Below are positions 31,865 through 40,889 of a stretch of 64,000 bases of DNA, one piece after another. Source of the stretch: CAYRXM01 sp964449465 (GTDB lineage: Bacteria; Chloroflexota; Anaerolineae; JAFGEY01); the NCBI GenBank assembly GCA_964449465.1, contig CAYVBK010000025.1, forward strand, positions 1-64,000. Reading direction: 5' to 3'. Made by a program: the position numbers and the translations under genes. The notes under the pieces are model-generated. The model worked only from the letters and a program-made list of their open reading frames with translations, had not been told where the DNA came from and searched no databases. Each line of letters begins with the position of its first letter. The first letter of the stretch is position 1.

Positions 31865-33052
31865 CTAAAAGAATTCGTGCATATAGGGCAGGGTTGGCGG
31901 GAACATGGCTCGCATCACGGCGCAGGTTTGCGGCGGCGGACTGCCCCAGCCGCGAAAGATAAAATCTTCGGGGTCGTTAAGACCATAGACCAGGGCGGTC
32001 AGTCCCTGAATCTCCAGGTCGCAGTCGGCCACATCTCCTCGCCTGACCTCCAGTATGCCGTCATTTCCACTAAATTCCCATACCCCTTCATTCCACGGAC
32101 ATATCGGGTCGTTGATGCGGGCGGTAAAGCGGCCAGTCCCCGCCTGGATGCCTTGGATTCCGGCCACATGGACAATGCGCGACATGGGAGCGTGAAAGAT
32201 CGGCCCGGAAGTGATTTTCAGGTCGGGCAGCCAGGTTTCGGGCCGCTCGGCTGGCGGCAGCCAGATTTCAACCTCTTGAGCCTGGTCAATGTGCTGGGCG
32301 ATCCATTGCAACAGCAGGTATCTGGCCTGGCTGTGATCATAGTAAAATCGGTTGGCGCGCAAGGTAAATTGGGTGATTTCGTCGCCCTTGAGTTCATACA
32401 CGAGCAGCCCGGCGATGCTGCCGTTCACGCGAGCCAGGGCCAGCCAGGAACTATTGCGTTTTTGCACCTGCGCCTTGTTGGCATAATCAAAGACCGACAT
32501 GCCGTGTGTGCGCTGTTGCATCCGGTAGACATAGTCGCGGTAAGCGTCCAGGCCGTCGCCGATCAACATCCACTCGATCTCGCCGCCCAGATTCTTTTTC
32601 ACCAACGGCTGCAAGTTGGCCGGCGAAAATTTGACCTGGCGCGGCTGCGGCCAGGTGACATAGCCCAATCGTTCGTAAAATGACTCGCGAAAAGGGTAAA
32701 GGCAAGAGACAGGACGATTTTCTTCATGGATGGCTTGCAGCAGCCGGATCAAAGCCTGGCGGGTGCAGCCCTGTCGCCGTGCGGCCGGATGAGCGGCCAC
32801 GCCCCACACGCCGCCCATCGGCATCACCTTGCCGCGCACCTGCTGGGTCATTTGTACAAAAGCGGTGCAGGAAACCGCCTGCCCATCCTGAAATGCGGCA
32901 AAATAGACCGACCCTTCGCGTTGTTTGAACATTTCCAGCCGTTCGGCTTTGTCGGGCAGCGGCGGGGAAGCGTTAAAGGCATACGAGGTCAGCAGGTACA
33001 TGATCTCGGCCATCTCGTCGCCATAGACCTGACGGACGGTGATATTGGACAT
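31865..33052 (-). CDS. Eis-type GNAT acetyltransferase
   Basis: The 395-aa protein has the three-part Eis layout: an N-terminal GNAT domain with VWGVAAHPAARRQGCTRQAL (acetyl-CoA loop), a second GNAT-like fold with FYERLGYVTW, and a C-terminal SCP2-like domain, ending in Phe, the free carboxylate that acts in catalysis in Eis proteins. Such enzymes acetylate amines, including aminoglycosides, lysines and polyamines; the natural substrate here is unknown. AAGGAG precedes the ATG at 33052, and a strong promoter lies upstream. Confidence 0.9.
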   Translation of the reverse strand: MSNITVRQVYGDEMAEIMYLLTSYAFNASPPLPDKAERLEMFKQREGSVYFAAFQDGQAVSCTAFVQMTQQVRGKVMPMGGVWGVAAHPAARRQGCTRQALIRLLQAIHEENRPVSCLYPFRESFYERLGYVTWPQPRQVKFSPANLQPLVKKNLGGEIEWMLIGDGLDAYRDYVYRMQQRTHGMSVFDYANKAQVQKRNSSWLALARVNGSIAGLLVYELKGDEITQFTLRANRFYYDHSQARYLLLQWIAQHIDQAQEVEIWLPPAERPETWLPDLKITSGPIFHAPMSRIVHVAGIQGIQAGTGRFTARINDPICPWNEGVWEFSGNDGILEVRRGDVADCDLEIQGLTALVYGLNDPEDFIFRGWGSPPPQTCAVMRAMFPPTLPYMHEFF

Positions 33053-33094
33053 TTTTTTCTCCTTTTTGTGAAATCGCCCAAGAACAGGTGTTCG

Positions 33095-33123
33095 ATTCTA
33101 GTCCTGTCAGGGGTTTTTGTCAA
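33095..33123 (-). promoter_or_regulatory. Promoter for the Eis-type gene
   Basis: On the minus strand a perfect TTGACA (33123-33118) and TAGAAT (33100-33095) are spaced by 17 bp, 43 bp before the ATG. Confidence 0.75.
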
Positions 33124-33134
33124 AACGTCGAGAA

Positions 33135-33252
33135 GCATGCTGAAAAACCTTCCCATCACCAAGACACAAAGAGCGCAAAGCATTTTTAGCGACTCAAAAA
33201 TATCGTAAACCTTGGTGTTCTTTGTGGTAAAAATAGACTTTTTCAGCAGCCT
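33135..33252. repeat. Dispersed hairpin element, copy C
   Basis: One end is ATGCTGAAAAACC followed by ATCACCAAGACACAAAG. The other is CTTTGTGGTAAAAATAGACT followed by TTTTCAGCAG, nearly identical to the inverted left end of the 46.2-kb copy. The two halves are complementary (ACACAAAGA against TTCTTTGTGG). It fills most of the 302-bp space before the kinase island; the rest of that space shows no gene. Confidence 0.8.
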
Positions 33253-33354
33253 CCGAGGAGGTCATTCGTTGTAGCAAAGGCGGTTTGTCACTCTGAAGAG
33301 GGGTGAGGGATGCCCACGTCTCTGTCTGGGATGGCAAGTCGCCGGCCTGGCTTT

Positions 33355-34956
33355 TTACCGGCCGGAGACCTGGATGGTAACCCGGTTGCACTCGACCTGA
33401 TTGTTTGCCAGCACTACCTTGAGGGTAAAGGTTTGGGTTTGGGCCGGGCAGACCTCTTGCGAATCGTGGCCGGCCCGCCCTGTCCGATCCAGGTACACTG
33501 CCTTGATGCCGTCCACATCCCAACGCAAAAAAGTGCAGCCGCCCGCGTTCAGGCTGTACTGGTCGGCTCTAAAGTGGGCGGCTATTGTGTGCAATACCTC
33601 GCAACTAGAGTTGAGCCCGGTGCGCGTAAACTCGGCGGCTATCCAGGCAGAGCGGCTATCTGGCGCGGCGATGTTCAGCCACTCGCCGGTCGAGCTGTAG
33701 ACGGCCAGGCAGTCGCACTCGTACACCTCGCCGATCTGGTTGTAGGTTGTGCCGGGGCCGCTGCGCAGATTGAGCGGGCCTTTGATCACCAGAGCAGACC
33801 AGATCGGCGCGGGGAGCGGTGTTGGCGTAGGGGTGCGTGTGCGGGTGGGCGTTGCCATGCGGGTGGATGTGGGCGATGGGATGTAGGTTGATGTGGGCGG
33901 CGGCGGCGTGCGGGTGGATGTATAGGTGCGGGTTGGCGCGGGCGTGTTTGCCAGTACTGTCACCACAGTCGGCGTGTGGGATAGCGTGGGCGATGGCATC
34001 CGCGTGGGCATAGGGCGCGGCCGGGGTGGGTGGGTGACGATCATGACGGCGATCACCATAAATGCGATGGTCAGCCCGGCGGCCATCCACCACGGCCCCA
34101 GCGACGCCACCGAGAACCGCGTCGGGGCTGCCGGAGTAGCCGTCAAAGCGGCGCGCATCTCGGCGGTATTGGCAAAGCGGTTGGCAATGTCCATCTCGGT
34201 GGCCCGGCGAACAACCTGCTCCCATTGGTCGCCGATGCGGGGATTGTGAGCGCGAACGGATAGCGGCGCCGGGTGGGCCAGCCGGCTGTTGACCTGAGGC
34301 GGCGTCTGGCCGGTCAGGGCATAATAGAGCATGGCTCCCAGGCTGTACAAATCGCTGCGCCGGTCGGTATAGCCCTGACCGCTGCCGGCCTGTTCGGGCG
34401 GGGCATATTCGGGCGTGCCCATGTTCTTGATCACCGGTTGGGTCGGCGGCGATTGGGGATTCCACACCTTGACCAGGCCAAAATCAATCAGGACGGCCTG
34501 TCCGTTTGGGCGAATGAGGATGTTGGACGGTTTGATGTCGCGGTGCAGGATGTTGTTTTGATGGCACAACTCCAGGGCATTCAAAATTTGTTCGGCAATC
34601 TGGCGCGCCTCGGTTTGAGCGAGCGGGCCAGATTGTTGAACGCGCTGCTCCAGGCTGACGCCCTCGACAAAATCCATCACCAGGTAGGCGTTGCCCTGTT
34701 CTTCAAAGAAATTGGTCACGCGCACCAGGTTGGGGTGCTGTAGCCGGGCCAGGATGCTGGCTTCGAGTTGGAATTGCTGTCGCCGCTGGGCCAGAGTGAT
34801 GGGATTGACGCCGGACGGGGCGATCATTTCCTTGATCGCTACTGAAATCTGGAGCGTCTGGTCATAGCCGCGATACACGATGCCCATGCCGCCCTGGTTG
34901 ATCATTTTGCCAATGTGATAGCGTCGTTGCAATACGGTTCCGGGTGACAGAGTCAC
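33355..34956 (-). CDS. Membrane Ser/Thr kinase, SH3b and Ig-like outer domains (K1)
   Basis: The 533-aa kinase has the Gly-rich loop INQGGMGIVY (about 19-28), VAIKE with the ATP Lys, HRDIKPSN (about 137) and DFGLVK, so it should be active. One membrane helix follows (about 292-312), then a Thr/Pro linker, a bacterial SH3 domain (LNLRSGPGTTYNQIG, about 395-450), and an Ig-like module starting HFRADQYSLNAGGCTF that recurs in the kinase at 44.2 kb. The GTG at 34956 lies 2 bp after the DUF5107 gene stop with GGGGGAAAA upstream; earlier frames overlap that gene fully. Outside sensing of the wall is inferred. Confidence 0.9.
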   Translation of the reverse strand: MTLSPGTVLQRRYHIGKMINQGGMGIVYRGYDQTLQISVAIKEMIAPSGVNPITLAQRRQQFQLEASILARLQHPNLVRVTNFFEEQGNAYLVMDFVEGVSLEQRVQQSGPLAQTEARQIAEQILNALELCHQNNILHRDIKPSNILIRPNGQAVLIDFGLVKVWNPQSPPTQPVIKNMGTPEYAPPEQAGSGQGYTDRRSDLYSLGAMLYYALTGQTPPQVNSRLAHPAPLSVRAHNPRIGDQWEQVVRRATEMDIANRFANTAEMRAALTATPAAPTRFSVASLGPWWMAAGLTIAFMVIAVMIVTHPPRPRPMPTRMPSPTLSHTPTVVTVLANTPAPTRTYTSTRTPPPPTSTYIPSPTSTRMATPTRTRTPTPTPLPAPIWSALVIKGPLNLRSGPGTTYNQIGEVYECDCLAVYSSTGEWLNIAAPDSRSAWIAAEFTRTGLNSSCEVLHTIAAHFRADQYSLNAGGCTFLRWDVDGIKAVYLDRTGRAGHDSQEVCPAQTQTFTLKVVLANNQVECNRVTIQVSGR

Positions 34957-34958
34957 GC

Positions 34959-36551
34959 CTATTTTCCCCCTGTGTCGCTGTTCAACAAAACCACTCCACG
35001 TCCATCCAAAACCTGCACGCTCCAACTGCCCATCGGGTTGGCTGCATAATCTGCCGAAAAGGGCTGCCCCGGCGCCATCGCTGCCGGCCAATCGGCCACC
35101 GGTTGTCCGTCGAGCAGCAAAACCACCTGCCCGCTGATGGGACGGATGGTCAGCGCGCTCACCCGCACTGTGCCATTTCTGCGGGTCAACCAGAGGGCGA
35201 CCTGGGCGTTGGCTGCACTCAGTCCGCCCAACCCATTGATGCTGTACCATGTTTCTTGCCAGCCCACCGCACCGCCCGGCGCCAGCGAGGCATTGTCCCA
35301 AAAGGTGGGCGTCAGCCCGCCCCACAGCTCGACATAGCCGCTGTTGTCATCGGTCCACAGGTCTGAGCCGAGTGTGCCGGGGCCGAAAATTTTGGCCCCA
35401 TGCGCTGTTTCAGAGGGAAACACGCGCACCACCCCCATGCCCGATGTGGGGTCGGTGGCGCCCATAAAAGAAATGCCGGGCGCAAACAGGCCCAACCAGC
35501 CGTTCCAATTGCCATAGCGGCTCAGGTCGCGCCCGCCATAGATGGGCCAACTGATTTCGGTGGCCGCGCCGGGCAGTCCGCCATCGCCGGTCGAATGGAT
35601 CGTGGCCGTATCGGTGGGCAGCCAAAAGCGCAGATCGGGGTTGGGGCGATTGCGCGGCGACAGGGCAAACATGCCGTTCATCCAAAACTGGAATGTCTGT
35701 TCCCGGTCGGTGGGGTTAGAGATGCGCGGGCGGATGGTCAATGCCGACCGTCCCCTGGTCAATGCCACCGTCACCTGGACGGCCAGGCCGGTGCGGTCGT
35801 CGGTGTTGCTCCAGGTGATTCCGATCTCGCCCGATCCGCGTTCGATGGTATAGCTCCAGGTGCGCCATTCGATCAGGCCATGCTCCTCGACCGGAAAAGT
35901 CCATTCCATGCCGCCGGTGGCCAGCCACCAGCCGCGTGCTCCCCACTGTGTGGGCTTGATCACCGGATTGACGTAAAACATTTCCTGGCCGCTGGGTTTG
36001 TCGAGCCAGCGATAGAGCCGCCCGCCCAATTCGGGCAAAAAGGTGAGGCGGACGTATTCGTTTTCCAGGATCACCGTCTTGAACACGCGGGGCGCTGGTG
36101 GCGCAACACGGCTGTGATCCAGGCGCGGGTAGGGGTATACCGGGTCATCGGGCGATGTTCCTACCAGAGCATTTTCCCAGCCATAGCAGCTCAGGATGAT
36201 TGTCCCTTCGCTGACCGAGATCAGCGGCAGCGGGGTGGGCGGCACAGACGCGGTGGCCGTCTCTGGAGGCGGTGTCACCGTCAGCGGGACCACCTGCGTG
36301 GATGTCGGCGCCGGTGTGGGGGTGGCGCTGGGTGTGGGCGTGTCGGGCCAGGTGGTGGGCGTGGGCGGCTCGGCGGTGAGAGTGGGGGGGAGGATGGGGG
36401 AAGGTGTTGCCGTAGACCAGGTTGAAGCAGTCTGCGATGGCAAAAGCGGTGGCATAGTCGGAGCGGCGGGCCGGCAACCTGCCAGACTAACCAGACTGGC
36501 TATGCCAAGACATAGCCCGATGATCACGGTGAATTGACTTGTTTTGTTCAC
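34959..36551 (-). CDS. DUF5107 lipoprotein with TP-rich linker
   Basis: The 530-aa product has a lipoprotein signal with lipobox SLAGC (Cys near residue 26), a long Thr/Pro-rich linker (about 30-115), and a large beta-sandwich domain with FLPELGGRLYRWLDK, EMFYVNPVIKP and GGMEWTFPVEEHG, which are DUF5107 features. DUF5107 is a galactose-mutarotase-like fold found next to glycoside-acting proteins. It would bind or process carbohydrate outside the cell. It is the only non-kinase gene between K1 and K2 and is coupled to K1. GTG at 36551 has GGGAG 7 nt upstream. Confidence 0.8.
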   Translation of the reverse strand: MNKTSQFTVIIGLCLGIASLVSLAGCRPAAPTMPPLLPSQTASTWSTATPSPILPPTLTAEPPTPTTWPDTPTPSATPTPAPTSTQVVPLTVTPPPETATASVPPTPLPLISVSEGTIILSCYGWENALVGTSPDDPVYPYPRLDHSRVAPPAPRVFKTVILENEYVRLTFLPELGGRLYRWLDKPSGQEMFYVNPVIKPTQWGARGWWLATGGMEWTFPVEEHGLIEWRTWSYTIERGSGEIGITWSNTDDRTGLAVQVTVALTRGRSALTIRPRISNPTDREQTFQFWMNGMFALSPRNRPNPDLRFWLPTDTATIHSTGDGGLPGAATEISWPIYGGRDLSRYGNWNGWLGLFAPGISFMGATDPTSGMGVVRVFPSETAHGAKIFGPGTLGSDLWTDDNSGYVELWGGLTPTFWDNASLAPGGAVGWQETWYSINGLGGLSAANAQVALWLTRRNGTVRVSALTIRPISGQVVLLLDGQPVADWPAAMAPGQPFSADYAANPMGSWSVQVLDGRGVVLLNSDTGGK

Positions 36552-36609
36552 AGATAGTCTCCCTGATGGTCGAAAATTTGAAATTTTACTGTTTCGGCAA
36601 GTTAGCGTA

Positions 36610-38781
36610 CTAGTACGTAAAGGACTCCATTGTGCCATCTTGATACAGAATATATAACCATCCATCATGGCCTCGCCAAATCAGGCCATGCTCAAAATTT
36701 TGCCAATGTGCCTCATAACCCTGTTCTTCGGCTAATGCCCAACCAATTGTCGATGTGGGGCCGCCCAATTTTTCGCACCACAACTTGCCAATGCCGCGTT
36801 TGGGCGTAGGCGGCGTCTGGCGCGATGACACGTTTGGACACGAGTATTCGTCCTGTCCCTCCGGCCAGTCTATGATCGGATAGGCTTGCCATGCCCCATC
36901 TTGTGTTACCACATAGCCCAATTTCAAGTCTTGACGCCAAAAGATTGAGCCACGTTCAAACAACTCTTGGGCGGCAAATGTGACGCCAGCCAAACCGATT
37001 GCCCAGCCCAATTTGCGGCGAACTCGGATCTGTTGGTGCCATGGATAGCTCAAATCGCCTATCGGCTCTGATTGGCCTGGCGACGGCAAGGCTTCGATCA
37101 CGCGCACCTGTATCTGGCTTGTGGCTTGACCGCCATGTTCGTCTTGCACCTGCACAGTGATGGTTTGTAAGCCCAATCGGTCTGGCGCGCCATAGGTGGC
37201 CTGTCCGTCCTGGCTGATCAAGTCACCGTCGCTGACCCGCCAGGTGTACGAGATAACGTCTTGGTCTGGATCAATAGCCTGGCAGGTTAGAGTGATAGCG
37301 TGCCAGGCTTCTACCACAGCCGAAGAGACCTGAATGAGTTGAATGACCGGGGGCCGATTGGCCGGTGTGGGGGGGGGCGTGGTCACCGGCACAGCGTCAT
37401 GGATGGTGTGGATGGCAACGAATTGGGCCATTACCCACCCTGGCCACCCCAAATATTCTACCTGCCACCATGTGCCATCGAGCAGTTTGCCTGTGACAGG
37501 CAGTCGGTCTCCTTTGCGAGCCTGGCCGCGCACATTGTACGCTGTACTGGGGCCATCATAGACGATCAACTCTGGCTCTTGCACCACCAGGTAGGGCAGC
37601 GGGGTTGTTGATGGGGTTTGTGTCGGTGTCCAGGTGGGCGATGGAGTGGCTGTGGATGTGGATGTTGGCACGGGTGGAGAAGGTGTATGAGTGTTTGTGG
37701 GTAGAGGCGTCTCAGTTGGAGCAAGGGGCGTCCAGGTCTTGATCTGGTGGCCGTTTTCCGATACAGCCACCAGGTTCACAGACTTGACATCAGGTGAACC
37801 GGTCTCTATTTTGCTGGTCTGGGCAGTTGGTTTACTTTGCCAGACAAACCAGCTTAGACCTAATCCTGTTACCGAGATGACAGCGACTAGTAGCCCAAGC
37901 AGCCAGGTATGGTTAGGCCGAGCCTGCGATGAGCTGAATTCAGGCCATTTATGCCATGCATCGTGCAGAGCATCGTGCATTTCATCTATGCTGGCATAGC
38001 GGTCATCTGGCTGCTTGGCCAATGCTTTCAAAATCACCTGTTCCACTCTGCGTGGAATTTTTCTATTATACCTGGTGGGCGGCTGGGGTGGCTTGGATTT
38101 ATGGTGATATGCCCACGATCGAGGTTCATCCGGATCAAAGGGCAAGTGTCCCGTAAGCATTTCGTAAAGGCACACACCCAATGCATAGATATCGGTGCGC
38201 TTGTCTGGTTCCTGGTTTTCCCACAGTTCTGGCGCCATATAGGGAGGTGAACCCGAAGTGTTTGATTTGGACGATGAGTCTGTGGTTGTACGGGTTTGAT
38301 CGGCGAGTAAGGCCAGCCCAAAATCGCTCAGATAGGCTTTGTCATCTTGACCCAGCAAAATGTTGCCTGGTTTGATATCACGATGCAAAATGCTTTCTTT
38401 GTGAGCATAGCTCAGTGCCTTACATACCTGATCGAAAATGTGGGCTGCCCGATCCAGCGGCAGTGAGTGGCCTCGCTCAAGGAGTTTGTTCAAACTTGAT
38501 CCTGGGATATCGTCCATCACCAAAAATGGCGGATGATGGTCGGTTACCAGCTCGTAAAATCGGACAATGTTGGGATGTTGAAGCTGCGCCATAGCTTGGG
38601 CCTCGTGTTGAAACTTGAGCAAATAGCTGTCTTGATCCTGATATATAGAGGTTATGACTTTGATCGCTACAGTGCAGCTGCGTTGCCGATCGTGCGCCCT
38701 ATAAATATCACCCATTCCTCCAGAACCAATTTTGGCCAAAATTTCATATCGTTCGTTCCAAACCTGCCCAATCAGATCCAT
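36610..38781 (-). CDS. Membrane Ser/Thr kinase with SH3b, PKD-like and LGFP-like ends (K2)
   Basis: The 723-aa kinase has IGSGGMGDIY, VAIKV, HRDIKPGN (about 133) and DFGLAL. A membrane helix (about 298-320), a TP linker, an SH3-like domain (IVYDGPSTAYNVRGQARKGD), and a PKD/cadherin-like Ig domain (ITLTCQAIDPDQDVISYTW) follow. The C-terminal stretch ends in a repeat-type module (IGKLWCEKLGGPTSTIGWA, then WQNFEHGLIWRG) that also ends K4. Base composition is more AT-rich than the flanking kinases. GGAGG precedes the ATG at 38781. Confidence 0.9.
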   Translation of the reverse strand: MDLIGQVWNERYEILAKIGSGGMGDIYRAHDRQRSCTVAIKVITSIYQDQDSYLLKFQHEAQAMAQLQHPNIVRFYELVTDHHPPFLVMDDIPGSSLNKLLERGHSLPLDRAAHIFDQVCKALSYAHKESILHRDIKPGNILLGQDDKAYLSDFGLALLADQTRTTTDSSSKSNTSGSPPYMAPELWENQEPDKRTDIYALGVCLYEMLTGHLPFDPDEPRSWAYHHKSKPPQPPTRYNRKIPRRVEQVILKALAKQPDDRYASIDEMHDALHDAWHKWPEFSSSQARPNHTWLLGLLVAVISVTGLGLSWFVWQSKPTAQTSKIETGSPDVKSVNLVAVSENGHQIKTWTPLAPTETPLPTNTHTPSPPVPTSTSTATPSPTWTPTQTPSTTPLPYLVVQEPELIVYDGPSTAYNVRGQARKGDRLPVTGKLLDGTWWQVEYLGWPGWVMAQFVAIHTIHDAVPVTTPPPTPANRPPVIQLIQVSSAVVEAWHAITLTCQAIDPDQDVISYTWRVSDGDLISQDGQATYGAPDRLGLQTITVQVQDEHGGQATSQIQVRVIEALPSPGQSEPIGDLSYPWHQQIRVRRKLGWAIGLAGVTFAAQELFERGSIFWRQDLKLGYVVTQDGAWQAYPIIDWPEGQDEYSCPNVSSRQTPPTPKRGIGKLWCEKLGGPTSTIGWALAEEQGYEAHWQNFEHGLIWRGHDGWLYILYQDGTMESFTY

Positions 38782-38804
38782 AATCGGCTTTCCTCCAACA
38801 ATCC

Positions 38805-38936
38805 GAGTTCACTGAAAAAAGGTCATTTGAATCGCCAAGATGCCAGGAACGCAGAGTTGGCTAGATTTGGAAAATCCAAGATACTGAATGATACCTGGCA
38901 GTCTTGGTGTCCTTTGCAGTGAACGAGTTCTTTCAG
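38805..38936. repeat. Dispersed hairpin element, copy D
   Basis: It begins GAGTTCACTGAAAAAAGG, identical to copy A, then CGCCAAGATGCCAGGAACGCAG. The other end has GGTGTCCTTTGCAGTGAACGAG and TTCTTTCAG. The arms are complementary (GCCAAGATGCCAGG against CCTGGCAGTCTTGG). It fills the gap between K3's stop and K2's start. Confidence 0.8.
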
Positions 38937-38951
38937 GCGAGTCGGTCATAA

Positions 38952-40889
38952 TTATTCAATGACTAGTGCTGCGTCGTCAAAAAAGGCTGCGCTGCTGCGT
39001 ACTGGATAGAGGCTTTGTGCTGACAGGCACGCGGTGATTCGACCCTTCAGACCGGCTGATACTTGGGGTGAAATGAGTGTAACTATGCCATTGGATTGGT
39101 TGATCTGGATTGAGTTACCCCAAAGCGCGAGGCTGCAATCGTTTCTGCCTTCTGAATCAATTCCGATGGATACAAGAATATCTCCTTGATCGGCAAATGC
39201 GCCTGCCGATGCTTGAAAACGAACCAGAGTGGCTGGAGGGATATTGATCGTCTGAAAAATGTAAACCTGGAATCTGGTAAAACCTACACCATCTATTTGC
39301 AGCGTAGCCCCGTTGATCATACGTGCCGGATCATCGGCTTGTTTGAACGCAGGTACTGCCAGATTGTCGGTATCTCGATTGGCCCACCACTGCCAGCCGG
39401 GGATGTTGTTGGGTTGAATGTTCTCAAAACCAGCATTTTGCAAACGCGGTATTACAGGCAGAGTTGACATGATAATGATCACGGTTGGTGTAGGGGCAGG
39501 GGTGGGAGTAGCGGGCGGTTCAATTACGGGCAAGGTATCCAGGTTGATATAGGCAGCCGATGGATAGGCATCAATCCAGGCTGCCCGCCCCAAAAAATTC
39601 ACTTGCAGCCACATCCCATCAGCTGAGCGACCGATCACAGGCAGCATATCGCCGCGGTGAATTTCTCCCCATGGCTCATACACCATACCCGGCCCGGCGT
39701 ATATGGTCAGCGCCTCTACTGCCACTCGCACAAAAGGTGTGGGTGTGGTCGTCGGAATCAGTGTCGGTGTCCAGGTCGGTGTGGATGTTGGTGTTTGAGT
39801 AGGCGTTGGTGTAAGGCTCGGCAAAGGTGTCCAGGTCATGGTTGGCGATGGGGATGGAGGCGGTGTTGCGGTAAATGACAGAGATGGCTCGACAGATGGC
39901 GTATTAAAAGCGACAGATGGCGCGCGGTTGGATAAAAATAGCCTGGTCAGGCCAATCAACATCAATAGCACAAGCAATCCGGCGGCAATCCACCCGCGTC
40001 CGAATTTGAGACATCTGGGCATTACAACCTGAGGCTGCATGGCAATTTTTTGCTCTATTTGTTCTTCTTGAATCACCGTGTCCAGATCATTCAACATCTC
40101 TGCCATATCATGATACCGGTCAGCGGGATTTCTGTTCAAAGTTTTGAGAATGAGCCAGGAGACACCTTGAGGAATATCTTGATTGAGCTGGTTGGGTGGT
40201 ACAGGATTTTCTTCTAGTCGTTTTATTTGATCGTTAATATCCTTGAAATTGAATGGAGGCTGACCTGTGAGCATTTCATAAAGGCATGCGCCCAATGAGT
40301 ACATGTCTGTGTAAGCACCGACCTTTTCGCCTAGCACCTGCTCTGGCGCCTTGTAGAGGTCAGGTTGAATTTGCTGCGAACTGCTGGATGTGGTAATCCG
40401 GTCTACCATTTTGGCCAGGCCTAAATCGGCCAGATAGGCCTGGCCATCAATCCCCACCAAAATGTTGCTCGGTTTAACATCTCGATGATAGATGCCGTTT
40501 TGATGAGCAAAATGCAAGGCCTGGCCGATCTGCCGGGTAATTTGGATAGCCTGATCTAGCGGCAGCACTCTGTTGGGTGTGCTGTCCAACATTTTGCGCA
40601 AATCTTGGCCTTTGATGTACTCGATGACCATAAAGGGCGGATCATGGTCTGATACCTGCTCGTAAAAGTGAACGATGTGAGGGTGGTTCAACCGTGCCAG
40701 TGCGCGCGCTTCGCGTTCGAATCGTTGCCGACCATAAAGCATATTGGGCGACGACATGACCTTGATTGCCACCAGGCGATCCTGGTCTTTTATATCTTGG
40801 GCCAGATAAACGGCACCCATGCCGCCCTGGCCCAAGATGGCAATGATGTAATAACGATCAACCAGCGTTGTATTGATTCGTTCTTGCAT
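38952..40889 (-). CDS. Membrane Ser/Thr kinase with SH3b and CBM-like domain (K3)
   Basis: The 645-aa kinase has LGQGGMGAVYLA, VAIKVM and HRDVKPSN (about 137), but the magnesium loop reads DLGLAK instead of DFG. That substitution is tolerated in some active kinases. A membrane helix (about 300-322), a TP linker, an SH3-like stretch (TIYAGPGMVYEPWGEIHRGD) and a C-terminal beta-sandwich (NAGFENIQPNNIPGWQW ... AAFFDDAALVIE) resembling carbohydrate-binding modules follow. Its ATG directly follows K4's stop (no gap), so the pair is cotranscribed. Its DNA is lower in G+C than the neighbours. Confidence 0.9.
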   Translation of the reverse strand: MQERINTTLVDRYYIIAILGQGGMGAVYLAQDIKDQDRLVAIKVMSSPNMLYGRQRFEREARALARLNHPHIVHFYEQVSDHDPPFMVIEYIKGQDLRKMLDSTPNRVLPLDQAIQITRQIGQALHFAHQNGIYHRDVKPSNILVGIDGQAYLADLGLAKMVDRITTSSSSQQIQPDLYKAPEQVLGEKVGAYTDMYSLGACLYEMLTGQPPFNFKDINDQIKRLEENPVPPNQLNQDIPQGVSWLILKTLNRNPADRYHDMAEMLNDLDTVIQEEQIEQKIAMQPQVVMPRCLKFGRGWIAAGLLVLLMLIGLTRLFLSNRAPSVAFNTPSVEPSLSFTATPPPSPSPTMTWTPLPSLTPTPTQTPTSTPTWTPTLIPTTTPTPFVRVAVEALTIYAGPGMVYEPWGEIHRGDMLPVIGRSADGMWLQVNFLGRAAWIDAYPSAAYINLDTLPVIEPPATPTPAPTPTVIIIMSTLPVIPRLQNAGFENIQPNNIPGWQWWANRDTDNLAVPAFKQADDPARMINGATLQIDGVGFTRFQVYIFQTINIPPATLVRFQASAGAFADQGDILVSIGIDSEGRNDCSLALWGNSIQINQSNGIVTLISPQVSAGLKGRITACLSAQSLYPVRSSAAFFDDAALVIE

